Notes: a model not told the origin generated them from the letters alone. A DNA stretch of 64,000 bases from Planococcus lenghuensis (GCF_001999905.1 NZ_CP019640.1:701001-765000), one strand, 5' to 3'. Positions 33,417 to 43,528 are shown, counted from the first letter of the stretch. Numbers and translations: made by a program.

Positions 33417-33614
33417 ATGCATGATTACATCCTGTTCTATTGCAAAGGTGTCAACAAACACTGCTCGGCACGGATTAAAGCCCCCAGTATTCGCGATGCA
33501 ACAACCTTGGCTGTTACGCGATTGAACAGCATGACCGCTTCTGATCCACTGAAAATCGAACATGGATTCATCGGAATTACGCCACTGAACCGGCTGGAAG
33601 AGTGGAGCGACTAG
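33417..33614 (+). CDS. Small hypothetical protein
   Basis: A 65-residue protein starting MHDYILFYCKGVNKHCSARIKAPS, with SIRDATTLAVTRLNSM and an acidic end EEWSD (quoted as landmarks). It reads like a small globular alpha/beta domain; no family is recognised. GAAGGAGAGG precedes ATG 33417 at a normal distance; the frame opens earlier (33351) without a ribosome site. It ends in a terminator, so it is a free-standing gene. Confidence 0.6.
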   Translation: MHDYILFYCKGVNKHCSARIKAPSIRDATTLAVTRLNSMTASDPLKIEHGFIGITPLNRLEEWSD

Positions 33615-33639
33615 CTGCTGATTCTTGGAACATAGAGCG

Positions 33640-33674
33640 AGCCATCACTGGAACGGATCCAGTGATGGCTCTTT
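33640..33674 (+). terminator. Terminator after the small hypothetical gene
   Basis: A perfect 13-bp stem (33640-33652 with 33658-33670), followed by CTTTTGG. Confidence 0.8.
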
Positions 33675-33678
33675 TGGT

Positions 33679-35037
33679 TTAACCGAGACTTTCACACGCC
33701 AATCCGTCGTTATCATTGCCATCCAATCGGTGGCGGTCTCCATCGCCGGCGGCTTCCATGAAGGCTTGGGCAGCAGCTTGAGAGGAAAAATCACCGCAGT
33801 CCCGGTCCGGACCGGCGGGGTCGTATTCCAAATTCCCGCCTGGTGCCGTTTCCGGTTCAGGTTCCGCTTCTTCCGGTTCCGGCTCAGGCTCCGGTTCTGT
33901 TTCTTCGTAATGAAACCCGTGGTCGTGATCGACATGGGCGTACCCTGGAATCGACCAGACGCCGATGTCGGCATCGATTGCTTTTTGCTGGGCTGCATGG
34001 AATGCATCAAGCATCGATAAGTCGTTATAAAGATACGCCGTGGCGGCGAGTCCGTTTTCCAGCAGCTTTTCCTGGATGGTCTCGTCACCGATGAAGACGT
34101 ATGCCAGCATGCGGTCATATTTATCGCGTTCTTCCGCGCCGACTTCGATCCGGACTTCTTGCCCTTCTAACATGTCTTTCACAAATTGTGAAGCTTCGGG
34201 TCCGAAGGGCTGAACCGGTTCGCTCGGATGGACGGTCTCCGGTGTATCAACAAGCAGCAGCCGGACAGTTTCCGTTGTGCCGTTCATCGATACTTCCAGC
34301 GTATCGCCATCGACGACACGGGTCACGGTTGCGTTGGGAGCGTTCGCTTGCCGTGCTTCTTCTGCGGCAGCTGCGGCTTTTGCTTCCTGTTCCGCCTGCT
34401 CTTTTGCTGCCGCTTCTGCGGCGATCCGTTCTTCTTCCGCCGCTGCCTCAGCTGCTGCTTGCTCTTCTGCTTCTTTAGCTAAGCGTTCTTCCTCTGCTTT
34501 TTTTGCAGCAGCTTCCGCTTCCGCTTCCGCCTGTTCTTCTGCAATCCGTTCCACTTCTTCCACAGCTGCTTGTTCACCGGTTTCCGGCTGCTCAGCAGCT
34601 TCCGCTGTCTCGTCGGTTTCTTCAACTTCTTCCGTTTCCTCGATTTCCTGCTCCGCCGCGGCTGGTTCCGGTTCTGCTTCTTCGACGGCACCCGCCACAT
34701 CATCTACCGCAATGTCCGATTCGGCAGGTGCTTCCATGAACATCGTCAGAACAGGAAGCAGCACCAGTGAAATCACAAAGACAAGGCTGGCGATCTTCCG
34801 GTTGGGAATTCCGGCGGATCGTAATCTGCCTTTGATCAACGCGATAAAAGACAGCGGTATTGCCAGCAGGGCAAGGAAAAACAGCAGCCCGGGTAAGCCG
34901 CCTTGGGTTAATGCAGTAATCGCGAATACAGCGATAACGAAATAAACAATGACTGCGATTATCTTTTTCCACCATATGTTGGACCGGAATCCCGGAATTT
35001 TCCGGAATCCATTGCGTGAGTCGTTCTGATTGCGCAT
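33679..35037 (-). CDS. Membrane-anchored thermonuclease (SNase-like) with excalibur domain
   Basis: A 452-residue nuclease displayed outside the cell. Three hydrophobic segments lie near residues 22-43, 47-68 and 83-100. A linker of about 130 residues, almost only Ala, Glu, Lys and Gln, is likely a long helix or coiled coil. The SNase domain follows: VTRVVDGDTLEV (about 240), VRLLLVDTPET, and ERDKYDRMLAYVF with the catalytic Arg pair and Glu. An acidic Pro-Glu spacer leads to a C-terminal excalibur motif with DGNDNDGLACE, which binds calcium. It resembles Bacillus YncB-type thermonucleases but with a longer spacer. GGGAGG precedes ATG 35037. Confidence 0.85.
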   Translation of the reverse strand: MRNQNDSRNGFRKIPGFRSNIWWKKIIAVIVYFVIAVFAITALTQGGLPGLLFFLALLAIPLSFIALIKGRLRSAGIPNRKIASLVFVISLVLLPVLTMFMEAPAESDIAVDDVAGAVEEAEPEPAAAEQEIEETEEVEETDETAEAAEQPETGEQAAVEEVERIAEEQAEAEAEAAAKKAEEERLAKEAEEQAAAEAAAEEERIAAEAAAKEQAEQEAKAAAAAEEARQANAPNATVTRVVDGDTLEVSMNGTTETVRLLLVDTPETVHPSEPVQPFGPEASQFVKDMLEGQEVRIEVGAEERDKYDRMLAYVFIGDETIQEKLLENGLAATAYLYNDLSMLDAFHAAQQKAIDADIGVWSIPGYAHVDHDHGFHYEETEPEPEPEPEEAEPEPETAPGGNLEYDPAGPDRDCGDFSSQAAAQAFMEAAGDGDRHRLDGNDNDGLACESLG

Positions 35038-35279
35038 GTAAGTGCCTCCCGTCTTTTTAAGTTACGGTCACTACAGCATTGGACTTGCAACTGCTTCTTT
35101 TCCATCAAAATAAGTGATAGTTTTCATTAATTATGACAGAATTTAGTAAGTGAAAGTACCCTTTCTGGTTAAGTCTTGTAAATGGCATGTTTTGTTTGGG
35201 TGAAATCAAATAGGAATTCGGCAGTCGGCACGCAACTGTATATGAATGAACATTCCCGTCGAGTAAGCGATAATAGCGT

Positions 35280-35332
35280 AAAAAGACGTTTTCAAGCGAC
35301 ACTGGTGCAGGTCTCGTTGAAAACGTCTTTTT
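35280..35332. terminator. Long perfect hairpin terminator, probably of the 5'-nucleotidase remnant
   Basis: A perfect 16-bp stem (35280-35295 with 35317-35332) around a 21-nt loop, with A and T runs at both ends. No plus-strand gene ends here; on the minus strand it follows the truncated 5'-nucleotidase (35398-35676), so it is best read as that gene's original terminator. Confidence 0.8.
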
Positions 35333-35397
35333 CTTTAAACAGTAGTTCGAGAAGCCGCAGTCCAGCGGTTCACTCCAGACTATTCCAAGAACTCTTT

Positions 35398-35676
35398 CTA
35401 ACTTACATACTGCTGAATGACATCTTTAATTTTTTCCGCCCTATACGTTACTTTCTGTTCACTTGCGAGCGTCGGATAGCGTGACCCGCGTTGCAGATAG
35501 TCAAAGCTTGCAACTCTATACCATGTTTCTTCAGTAAGAGGCATGCCATTGACCAAAATGATTTGAACTTCCTTTCCGTTATGGACAATTTCTGCACCGG
35601 ATACGTGGAGCCGGCCGACGAATTTGCCCTCGGAATCTAGGTCCTCTGCCGTCAGCGAGGCACACTTGTGGAGCAA
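35398..35676 (-). pseudogene. C-terminal fragment of a 5'-nucleotidase / metallophosphoesterase
   Basis: A 92-codon frame matching only the C-terminal end of the UshA/YunD-type 5'-nucleotidase: NGMPLTEETWYRVASFDYLQRGSRYPTL, the family's substrate-binding tail (landmarks NGMPLTEE, DYLQRGSRYPTL). The metallophosphoesterase domain and most of the C-terminal domain are missing; an in-frame TGA lies just upstream of the TTG at 35676. The break coincides with the left edge of the AT-rich island, so an insertion or deletion there removed the 5' part of the gene. Confidence 0.75.
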
Positions 35677-35679
35677 GTT

Positions 35680-35967
35680 AATTGATCAGTGCATCTGCGT
35701 ATGCAAAATTACTGAAATTGTTATGGGTAACCCTTATACGTAAGAAGTAAAGTCTCATTGGCTTCCCTCGATTTTTTGTTTTCTTAATCGTTAAAATAAA
35801 CTCTCAATATTCGAAGTGAAGAAGACGTTTCTACAAATTTAATACTTTAGCATGTTAAGAGTGGGAATAAAAAGAATGTGATTTTCCTGATTTTTGAGTA
35901 AAATAGAAGTGCATGGTATCTTGCTAGACAAATAAATAATATAGATATTTAAGAAGGGGTGAATAGT
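35680..35967. other. AT-rich left edge of the DUF262 island
   Basis: About 290 bases of AT-rich sequence between the broken 5'-nucleotidase and the DUF262 gene. It contains AT stretches suitable for a promoter near 35880-35945 and AAGAAGGGG at 35951-35959. No gene, attachment site or clear direct repeat is seen by eye. Confidence 0.5.
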
Positions 35968-37791
35968 TTGTCTGGACAGTATGAAAGTAAATATACTTCA
36001 AATCAATATACTTTTTCACAGCTTTCTGGCAGGGTAAAGGTACCAACATTCCAGAGAAGGCTTGTATGGAGTACAGCACAAAGACATGAATTTATTGAAA
36101 CCCTAAACATGGGGTACCCATTTGGGTCTGTACTCATTTATAAATATGAATCTCGTGATGAAGTGACGCTCATAGACGGTTTGCAACGATTTTCGACAAT
36201 TTTAGATTATCAAAAACATCCTGAAAATTATATAGCAACTGAAGGCTTTGAGGAGAAATTGCTAAAAATTATATCTTCTAGGTTATCCGATAGCGATAAA
36301 AAGGATGTAAAAGCTTTAAGAAAGATCAAAAAGCAATTAAATGTTCATGTAAAAGAAACTCTCTCAAATAAGGATCGGAAGTCTACTTTTTTAAGTAACG
36401 CTATTAAGTCTGACGATTTATTAAAGGGTTATTATGATTCTACTATGGTAGAAGAAATAATAGAGTTACAAGATTTAATAGAAGAAACAAAAGAGAATTT
36501 TTTGAAAGTCGATCAGATTTTGATACCTACTATAGAGTTTTTAGGTGATGTTTCAGAGCTAGCAAAAGTGTTTGAAAACCTCAATAAAGGAGGTAAAAAA
36601 TTAACTAAATATCAAGTATTTGCTGCTCAATGGTATAATGATGTAATTGAATTAAATGATAAAAAATATAATAGCTTAGTATTAGAAGAAGTAATAAAGA
36701 GATATGAGACTTTAAACAAAAATAGAGAAATTAAGATAGAGAAATTTTCTTCTGAGAAAATGAGAGAAGAAAGATCTATTAACTTATCAGAGTTTTGTTA
36801 TGCTTTAGGAAAAATCATAATTAACTCCTCTCCAGTTTTTTATTCAGACAGAAATTCAAGCCAAGTTGAAGACTTAGCAGATGAACTAGGCTATTCTACT
36901 CTTGGCGTAATTCTTGGAATTGATAATCGAAGGCTCTATACTATTCAGAATCAAATTTATATAATTAATAGTCCGGATTTTATTGAAGATTTAGTGGGAA
37001 AAATTATATTCATTTACGGACAAATTAATACTCATTTTGAAAAATACTTGTCTCGTCCTCATACTGAAAAAAAGTACGAGAACAAAAAGATCAGTAATTT
37101 TAAATTTTTATCTTACTTCGCTGATTTATGGTCTGGAAATTTTCAAATTGCGGATGGAACAGTAAAAGGTTCAACGAATGGAGCTAGCGCCAAGTTCTCT
37201 AATACTCTCAAAAATTTCATTTATTTCTATATTTTTGATGCTTTGCGAGGTAATTGGGGGAACGCTGGAGACGCGCGACTAAACTCATTTTATCTTAATA
37301 GCAAAACATACGAAATTAAACTTTCAAAAGATTCATTGGAAGATGAATTAAACAACTGGTGGGAAGAACGTACAGTCTTTGGAAGTATCAACTTTGACGA
37401 TATGTCAAAACTTTTATACACGGTGCTTCAAAGCTTCTACAAAGATAGATATGTGCAGGGAAGAGATTACGAATACGAGCACATAATAGTGAAAAAGAAG
37501 GTTGAAGACAAATATAAAGAGCTTAATATACCTGCAGGTACTTTGGGTAATATGATGTTTTTAGAGAAATCATGGAACAGAAGGAAAAAAGACATCAATT
37601 TGTATGATGCAGAGTTAGAAACTGGCCAGTTAACGCAGGAATTCATTGATAATAATTTATATCCCACACAATCCAATATTGTGGTTGCTGAGAAAGATCT
37701 TTCTAATAATAATGCCGCCATGGCTAACAGATTGATCAAGGAAAGAGGAAAGAGTTTAATAGATTTACTCCTTTTTGAATTATACAAATAA
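35968..37791 (+). CDS. DUF262/DUF1524 protein, GmrSD-type restriction or defence protein
   Basis: A roughly 607-residue protein of the DUF262 (GmrS, ParB-like fold) family. The N-terminal signature is VPTFQRRLVWSTAQRHEFIETLNMGYPFGSVLIYK, then TLIDGLQRFSTILDY (landmarks VPTFQRRLVW and LIDGLQR). In GmrSD this domain binds NTP and drives the C-terminal His-Me nuclease. The C-terminus here has YEYEHIIVKKK and GTLGNMMFLEKSWNRRKKD, as in DUF1524, so both parts are on one chain. Base composition is far lower in GC (about one third) and rich in Lys/Ile/Asn codons, unlike all neighbours, indicating transfer. TTG 35968 lies 8 nt after AAGGGG; GTG 35959 overlaps it. Confidence 0.8.
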   Translation: MSGQYESKYTSNQYTFSQLSGRVKVPTFQRRLVWSTAQRHEFIETLNMGYPFGSVLIYKYESRDEVTLIDGLQRFSTILDYQKHPENYIATEGFEEKLLKIISSRLSDSDKKDVKALRKIKKQLNVHVKETLSNKDRKSTFLSNAIKSDDLLKGYYDSTMVEEIIELQDLIEETKENFLKVDQILIPTIEFLGDVSELAKVFENLNKGGKKLTKYQVFAAQWYNDVIELNDKKYNSLVLEEVIKRYETLNKNREIKIEKFSSEKMREERSINLSEFCYALGKIIINSSPVFYSDRNSSQVEDLADELGYSTLGVILGIDNRRLYTIQNQIYIINSPDFIEDLVGKIIFIYGQINTHFEKYLSRPHTEKKYENKKISNFKFLSYFADLWSGNFQIADGTVKGSTNGASAKFSNTLKNFIYFYIFDALRGNWGNAGDARLNSFYLNSKTYEIKLSKDSLEDELNNWWEERTVFGSINFDDMSKLLYTVLQSFYKDRYVQGRDYEYEHIIVKKKVEDKYKELNIPAGTLGNMMFLEKSWNRRKKDINLYDAELETGQLTQEFIDNNLYPTQSNIVVAEKDLSNNNAAMANRLIKERGKSLIDLLLFELYK

Positions 37792-37824
37792 GAGTATTAG
37801 TGTGAGATATGAGGTTAGTGAAAA

Positions 37825-37861
37825 AGTTCCTTCAGCGAGCATAGCTGAAGGAACTTTTTTT
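37825..37861 (+). terminator. Terminator after the DUF262 gene
   Basis: A perfect 12-bp stem (37825-37836 with 37844-37855) with flanking A and T runs. Confidence 0.9.
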
Positions 37862-38379
37862 AAACAAAAAAGGACAAGTCGTATAATACTATTGAAAATA
37901 CTGAGCAAGTATAATAAATGGCACTACTTGGTCTATGGAACGGGCAATATTGAACGGTGTCATGATGTTGAGAGAGATTAGATTGCATCCTTATCCTTTG
38001 TGGTTCTTAAAAAATCATTCTTTAAACTCAATGAAGAAAATAAAATGGTAACAGTGAAATGACGGAATGATACGTATAAGCAGTTAGCAGTTCACGAACA
38101 GTTGAGTGCAAGCAACACTTGGAAGAACGGTGCTATTCGAGAGAGTAGAGGACCTGGATATGAGCATCATATTAAAAATGATTAGTGAAGAAGGCAAGTT
38201 TACTTATAAAGTAGTTCACCGTTTGAAGCAACGCTTAAGAGTTGTTTGATGGTGGAGTTACTAATCAAACGATGGATGTAATTGCCGCGGAGCGGACAGA
38301 GAGTTGACCATTGATGGGTGGGTTGCCAAGTGACTTACTTTGGGCAAAATAGTTGAGGCTAAATAAGTGAAAAATATCC
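37862..38379. other. Degenerate sequence at the right edge of the island
   Basis: About 520 bases with stop codons in all frames. AT-rich up to about 38260 and then changing to host-like composition. One frame near 38083-38190 reads KQLAVHEQLSASNTWKNG and looks like decayed coding sequence, but I cannot name it. No intact gene, tRNA or terminal repeat was found. Confidence 0.4.
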
Positions 38380-38661
38380 ATGAATAGCCAGGATCCTACC
38401 AAAGTACCATTCCCTTTGCATGTGAATGCGGTCACCGCTGAAGGAATGCGCCGCCTGTTTGATTGGGGAGACGCAGCCATCACGCATCCGTTCCTGATCG
38501 TTCGGGTATTCTGGAATTCGCTGGCTGAACAGATCGGCTGCCTGTATAGGGCGTTCGGCTGGCATTTATATATCAACCCGCACCGGGAAGACAGAATCGA
38601 TTCATTCAAACGGCCGGCGCAATGGCTGCAATTATTGCTGGATCATCGGAAATTCAATTGA
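38380..38661 (+). CDS. Hypothetical ORF with host-like codon use, possibly 5'-truncated
   Basis: A 93-codon frame whose third-position bias resembles the real genes nearby, ending GWHLYINPHREDRIDSFKRPAQ then WLQLLLDHRKFN (in part). No ribosome site precedes the ATG, and a stop lies just upstream, exactly where the island's AT-rich sequence gives way. It may be the remaining part of a host gene interrupted by the island. No family recognised. A 57-codon ORF follows (38681-38854), overlapping the next start, without clear support. Confidence 0.4.
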   Translation: MNSQDPTKVPFPLHVNAVTAEGMRRLFDWGDAAITHPFLIVRVFWNSLAEQIGCLYRAFGWHLYINPHREDRIDSFKRPAQWLQLLLDHRKFN

Positions 38662-38850
38662 ACCGGGTATTCCGGGAATTATGAGAGGTTATCCGGCTGC
38701 TTGGGGAATAGTCCGATTCGCTTCTTTCGTTTCTTATACTGCTGTCGCGATCGGATATGGCAGCATACTGGAGAAAAATAACCGGATTAAGTCCTTGTCA
38801 CTGGACCGGCACAGGGCTACGATAAAGAAAATAAGCAGAAAAGGGCTGGT

Positions 38851-40686
38851 ATGATGATAGGCAGAAATGATCCGTGTCCTTGTGGGAGCGGCAAGAAATA
38901 TAAGAAATGCTGCGGACAGGAACAAGTGGTGGATCTCCAAGGAGTGATTGATGCGGAGCTGGAACGAATCATCGAGCAGTTTGCGGAGGAGGGGTTGGAG
39001 CCGAAAGCGTACGATGAAATGACCCGCCGCCATCGCAAATGGCAGAATGCGCTTGCGGACGTATTTGACGACCAGCTCATTGAGCTGCTGGCATTTGAAT
39101 CGTTCTTTTTCATGGACAGGGGCGATTTATGGAAAGACTATATCAAAAAGCAGAAGAAGCGCCAGAGACGCCAGCGGGTGACGGATGTACTGACGGTTTG
39201 GGAACAGCCGTTTTACCTCCTTGGTAAAATCCTTCGAAAACAGGATGGTGTATTCTTAATTGAAGATGTGGTCAGCGGAAAAAGCTATGAGCTGTCCGGC
39301 GATGAACAGGCGGACTCCGGGGACTGGATATTCGGTATTGCGTTGGAAGACCCACGGAAAGGCGAAGGGGGACTTCAGCCGACAAACAGCCTCATCTTCA
39401 TCCCGAAATTCCGGGAGGCCGTTGCAGAGACGCTGGCAGCTAAACTTGAGCAAGGCGTTGATGATTCGCTCGATCTGTATCTTTCTTTTGGAGAGCATTT
39501 GCACCTTCCCGAACTGCCGGAACTGCAGGAAAATGCGCTTAGCATGGTCGTCGGGTTCGCCGCTGATAAAAAACTGAATGACCAAGCGATCGGGATGATG
39601 GCTCACTCTTTTCTTCTGGAAATGCCAATGAACGCAAGGAAAGCGGAAGGCGTTGCAGCGGGTATTCTGCAGGCATTCAATGAAATCGGCTTTTTTGACG
39701 AATACAGGATAACGCAGCAGGAATTGGCCCGGCATTTCGGCGTGTCAGTCGCTTCCCTGGCGAAATACCGGGAACAGATGCTGGATTATTTGTACGAGAA
39801 ATTCGAAGAATGGCAATCTGAAACCGGGCAGCAGTCCCCGGCGATCATCCAGGAAATGGGCACTGACCCGCGGGCAACAGAGCGGCATCTATGGGAAATG
39901 CTGTGCCGCTCGTTGCATGCGGATGTTTCCTCGCCTGAAGAGTTGGAACGGATGATGCAGCAAGAGATGAACAAGGAATATAAACCGCAAAGTGACAAGG
40001 AACAGGCCCAGCAATGGTGCTATATGGCTTATGGAACGGAGGGGGCTGAACGTCACCGTCTCGCCGGACAGGCATTCAAATTAGATCCTAAAAACACGGA
40101 CGCGAATCTGCTGTTAGCCGAGTATGAACCAGATCCGCTCCAAAAACGGCTGTATTATTTGCAGGCACTTAATACAGGCTACCGGAATTTCGATGCGGAA
40201 TTCGATCCTGCCTGGTCATACGTGGCAAACCGTCCGCTGCTTCGTGCACTTTTCTCGTACGGCGCCTGGCTGATGACACAAGGGGATTACCCGACGGCAG
40301 TCGAACAATTCGAAGATTTGCTGGATAAAAATCCTGCCGACCACCAAGGAGCAAAATGGCTACTGCTCAGTGCCTATCTGCATGCCGGTCAATGGGAAGA
40401 AGCCGATGACTTCATCGTGGATTTTGATGAGTTGGAAGAAACAACGCTGGACTTCTACTTTGATTGGCTTTTTGATCTGCATGATGGGCATGTCACTCCT
40501 GTTGAATTACGGACAATGAAAAAGGAAGCGAAAGAACTGAATCCATATGTGGTGAAGTTGATTAAAGCAGGCAGGAATCCGGGCGCTTTTCCAAAGAAAC
40601 TGAACCTGCAGCCGGGAAATGAAGATGAGGCACAGCTTGTTTACTGGCTGATTCATGATCTTCCGGAAATTAAGGCATTTGTTTGA
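38851..40686 (+). CDS. SEC-C motif protein with helical repeats
   Basis: A 611-residue protein. The N-terminus is a SEC-C zinc-binding motif, [18 protein letters not shown] (Cys-x-Cys-x8-Cys-Cys form), also found at the end of SecA, where it contacts SecB and ribosomes. A long helical region follows, and residues about 390-530 look like TPR-type repeats ([23 protein letters not shown], then [27 protein letters not shown] as landmarks). Such large SEC-C proteins occur in many Bacilli and lack a known role. ATG 38851 (or 38854) follows AAAAGGG. It is upstream of selO but separated by 170 bp. Confidence 0.75.
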   Translation: MMIGRNDPCPCGSGKKYKKCCGQEQVVDLQGVIDAELERIIEQFAEEGLEPKAYDEMTRRHRKWQNALADVFDDQLIELLAFESFFFMDRGDLWKDYIKKQKKRQRRQRVTDVLTVWEQPFYLLGKILRKQDGVFLIEDVVSGKSYELSGDEQADSGDWIFGIALEDPRKGEGGLQPTNSLIFIPKFREAVAETLAAKLEQGVDDSLDLYLSFGEHLHLPELPELQENALSMVVGFAADKKLNDQAIGMMAHSFLLEMPMNARKAEGVAAGILQAFNEIGFFDEYRITQQELARHFGVSVASLAKYREQMLDYLYEKFEEWQSETGQQSPAIIQEMGTDPRATERHLWEMLCRSLHADVSSPEELERMMQQEMNKEYKPQSDKEQAQQWCYMAYGTEGAERHRLAGQAFKLDPKNTDANLLLAEYEPDPLQKRLYYLQALNTGYRNFDAEFDPAWSYVANRPLLRALFSYGAWLMTQGDYPTAVEQFEDLLDKNPADHQGAKWLLLSAYLHAGQWEEADDFIVDFDELEETTLDFYFDWLFDLHDGHVTPVELRTMKKEAKELNPYVVKLIKAGRNPGAFPKKLNLQPGNEDEAQLVYWLIHDLPEIKAFV

Positions 40687-40859
40687 AGGTCTGCAACTTT
40701 CAATAAAAGATTAGAGCAAGCAGTCAGCAGCGCCAACCGGTTTGCGGTATGAGGCGGGACCGCTTTTTGTCGTTTTTGAAATTCATTAAAAGGGATCGCA
40801 TAGCCATGGAATGGGTATAGTATAAAGATGGAAAACAAAACGAAAGAGAGGGGATACTT

Positions 40860-42332
40860 ATGACACAGAGACAGGAAACAACCAAGATCGGCTGGCAGTT
40901 TGATAATAGTTACACCCGTCTCCCGGAATCCTTTTTCTCGAAAATGAACGTGAATCCGGTGCGCGCACCGGAGTTGATCATAGTAAACGAGGAACTCGCG
41001 GGATCGCTTGGGCTGGACCCGGAGGCTTTGCAGAGCGAGGAAGGAATCGCTGTCCTTGCGGGCAATGAAGTGCCGGAAGGCGGGGAACCCATTGCGCAAG
41101 CCTACGCCGGACATCAATTCGGCAATTTCACGATGCTTGGCGATGGACGGGCTATCCTGCTCGGTGAACAGATTACCTCGACCGGCGACCGGATGGACAT
41201 TCAGCTGAAAGGAGCCGGGCGGACGCCTTATTCCCGCGGCGGCGACGGACGGGCGGCACTCGGGCCGATGCTGCGCGAGTATATCATCAGCGAGGCGATG
41301 CATGCGCTCGGCATCCCGACGACCCGCAGTCTGGCAGTCGTTTATACAGGTGAGACCATCCAGCGGGAATCTGCGCGGCCGGGTGCCATCCTGACCCGGG
41401 TAGCGTCGAGTCATTTGCGCGTCGGCACGTTCCAGTATGCGAGGGGCCGGGATGATATTGAGAATCTCCGGGTGCTTGCGGACTATGCCATTGATCGGCA
41501 TTATCCCGAATTGAAAGACAAGGATGAGAAGTACCTGGAGCTGTTCCGGGCAGTGATGAAACGCCAGGCGGCACTTATCGCAAAGTGGCAGCTCGTCGGG
41601 TTTATCCACGGGGTCATGAATACAGATAATATGGCCATCAGCGGAGAGACGATCGACTACGGCCCGTGCGCGTTCATGGATGCTTATGATCCGGCGACCG
41701 TATTCAGTTCAATCGATGTGCAGGGCCGCTATGCCTATGGCAACCAGCCAATGATCGGCGGTTGGAACTTAGCGCGGTTTGCGGAAACCCTGTTGCCGCT
41801 CTTAGGTGACGACCAGGACAAAGCAATCGCACGCATCCAGGAAGAGCTGTCGACATACATCAAGTTGTACGAGACGAATTGGCTCGAAGGCATGCGGGCA
41901 AAACTCGGTTTATTTACAAAAGAAGCGGAAGATGAAGTGCTCGCTGATGATCTCCTGGCCATCATGCAGGACCAGGGAGCGGATTTCACGAACACGTTCC
42001 GCGCCTTGACGTACGAGGAAGCGGACAAGCCGGATATTTTCGGAACAACTGCTTTCAAGGAATGGCAGGCGCGCTGGCATGATCGGCTGAAGCGGCAGGA
42101 AGAATCGGAGGAAGCCGTGAGCGAACTCATGCGCAATAGCAACCCGGCTGTCATTCCGCGGAATCATAAAGTGGAAGAAGCACTGGCAGCAGCTGTGGAA
42201 CAAGGAGATTTCGGGCCGTTGGATAAATTGCTGACGGTGCTGGAAGATCCATATAACCGCACGCCGAAGCAGGCGGACTATATTGCGCCTGCCCCGACCG
42301 ATAAACCGTATCAGACATATTGCGGTACGTAA
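40860..42332 (+). CDS. selO: Protein adenylyltransferase SelO (YdiU/UPF0061)
   Basis: A 490-residue pseudokinase that AMPylates proteins on Ser, Thr or Tyr. Family landmarks are [13 protein letters not shown] at the N-terminus, [24 protein letters not shown] (about 78-100, in parts), [50 protein letters not shown] (active site, about 245) and DYGPCAFMD. Length is normal. GAGAGGGG precedes ATG 40860. In E. coli SelO is linked to redox stress. It ends in a strong terminator and appears monocistronic. Confidence 0.93.
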   Translation: MTQRQETTKIGWQFDNSYTRLPESFFSKMNVNPVRAPELIIVNEELAGSLGLDPEALQSEEGIAVLAGNEVPEGGEPIAQAYAGHQFGNFTMLGDGRAILLGEQITSTGDRMDIQLKGAGRTPYSRGGDGRAALGPMLREYIISEAMHALGIPTTRSLAVVYTGETIQRESARPGAILTRVASSHLRVGTFQYARGRDDIENLRVLADYAIDRHYPELKDKDEKYLELFRAVMKRQAALIAKWQLVGFIHGVMNTDNMAISGETIDYGPCAFMDAYDPATVFSSIDVQGRYAYGNQPMIGGWNLARFAETLLPLLGDDQDKAIARIQEELSTYIKLYETNWLEGMRAKLGLFTKEAEDEVLADDLLAIMQDQGADFTNTFRALTYEEADKPDIFGTTAFKEWQARWHDRLKRQEESEEAVSELMRNSNPAVIPRNHKVEEALAAAVEQGDFGPLDKLLTVLEDPYNRTPKQADYIAPAPTDKPYQTYCGT

Positions 42333-42339
42333 TAATTAC

Positions 42340-42370
42340 AAAAAGCACCCGGGTATACCGGGTGCTTTTT
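42340..42370 (+). terminator. Terminator after selO
   Basis: A perfect 13-bp stem (42340-42352 with 42358-42370), 5-nt loop, A and T runs on both sides. Confidence 0.9.
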
Positions 42371-42466
42371 GTCTATTCCCATAATCTTGTGACGCAATGT
42401 GCTGAATCAATGGATTCCTTGCACAACTCAGAAGAGCTAGGGCATTTATTAAGACGAAATGCCTTG

Positions 42467-43387
42467 TTAGGCGTTTTTTTCGGTTCGGCTTTCATAGGCT
42501 GCGAGCGCTTCCCGGATTTTCTCTGCGATCAAATTCCACGCCTGCTCCGCTTTTTCTTTTGGACCCTGGTGGGTAAAGGCATGATAACAGCCTTCAAAGA
42601 TCTCATCATGAACTTCTATCCCGGCTGCTCTTAATTTCTCCGCATAAAATTCCCCTTCGGTTCTAAACGCATCATGCTCGGCGATGAGCATGAGAGCAGG
42701 GGCTAAACTATTCCCGACATTAGCAAGAACGGGCGAAGCGAGCGGATTTTCCGCTTGGTGCTTCTCAGGCACGTAACACATATTCAAAAAATTCGCGACT
42801 TGCGGGAATTGGGCGCGCAGCCATTTCGGTTCTGGTTTCTCCGCGTGCGGTGTGACGAAATCGAGCATCGGATAAGACAATACTTGCAGGAGGGGCTGAT
42901 TGTCCTGCTTCTCTTCGAGGTAGAGACAGAGGGCGGCTGCGATGTTAGCGCCTGAACTTTGACCGCCTACCATGATTCTTTCCGGGTCAATATTCAAATC
43001 TTCAGCTCTTCCTTTCATCCAATGGAGAATCTCATAACCTTGCTGAATCGCATTTGGAAAAGGGTATTCAGGCGCTCTGACATATCCGATATTCAGAACG
43101 ACACACCCTGTTTCATTGGCCAGGAAACGGCAATAAGGATCATCCATTTTCTTGTCATTCATGATGAATGCGCCTCCGTGAAAATTGACATAGACAGGCA
43201 GCTTTTCCTGGCCGGCGTTCAATGGATAATAAAAGGATATATAGGTGGGTTTAACAGACGTATCAACTAAAAAATCTTTTTTCGTTTCGATTGGCAGCAA
43301 GGGGACCATCGTCGTTTTTTCTGCTTCATTGGGTAAAAGCCGCAGTAACCTTGCAACGATTGTTTTAAACAAAAGGGAATTAATCAT
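42467..43387 (-). CDS. Alpha/beta hydrolase, HSL-type esterase
   Basis: A 306-residue esterase. The oxyanion-hole motif is NFHGGAF (about 74-80), the nucleophile motif GGQSSGANIAAAL (about 150, Ser in QSSG), the acid is in IAEHDAFRTEGE and the His in GCYHAFTH. This is the hormone-sensitive-lipase family, as for the esterase at 3083, but the two are only distantly alike. GCGAGG lies 6-7 nt before ATG 43387; the frame could start at TTG 43408, which lacks a ribosome site. It is convergent with selO and divergent from the carotenoid operon. Confidence 0.85.
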   Translation of the reverse strand: MINSLLFKTIVARLLRLLPNEAEKTTMVPLLPIETKKDFLVDTSVKPTYISFYYPLNAGQEKLPVYVNFHGGAFIMNDKKMDDPYCRFLANETGCVVLNIGYVRAPEYPFPNAIQQGYEILHWMKGRAEDLNIDPERIMVGGQSSGANIAAALCLYLEEKQDNQPLLQVLSYPMLDFVTPHAEKPEPKWLRAQFPQVANFLNMCYVPEKHQAENPLASPVLANVGNSLAPALMLIAEHDAFRTEGEFYAEKLRAAGIEVHDEIFEGCYHAFTHQGPKEKAEQAWNLIAEKIREALAAYESRTEKNA

Positions 43388-43528
43388 AAGGGACCTCGCT
43401 TTTTTCAATCATTCTATCCATAACGCCGGTAAATAGTCAATCGCTGCAAACCCCATGCGCTGCTGAAGGCATATGACCGGCAAAGGCCGATGACTGTCGC
43501 ATCTCTAAGACAGCTGTTTCGATCTTCA

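Noticed and set aside
34277-34945. A long Ala/Ser-rich plus-strand ORF opposite the thermonuclease
   Set aside because: It is the antisense image of the Ala/Glu codon repeats; composition is unnatural and no ribosome site is present.
38265-38609. A 114-codon minus-strand ORF at the island edge
   Set aside because: Its codon use is poor and it is opposite a frame with clear host-like codon bias.
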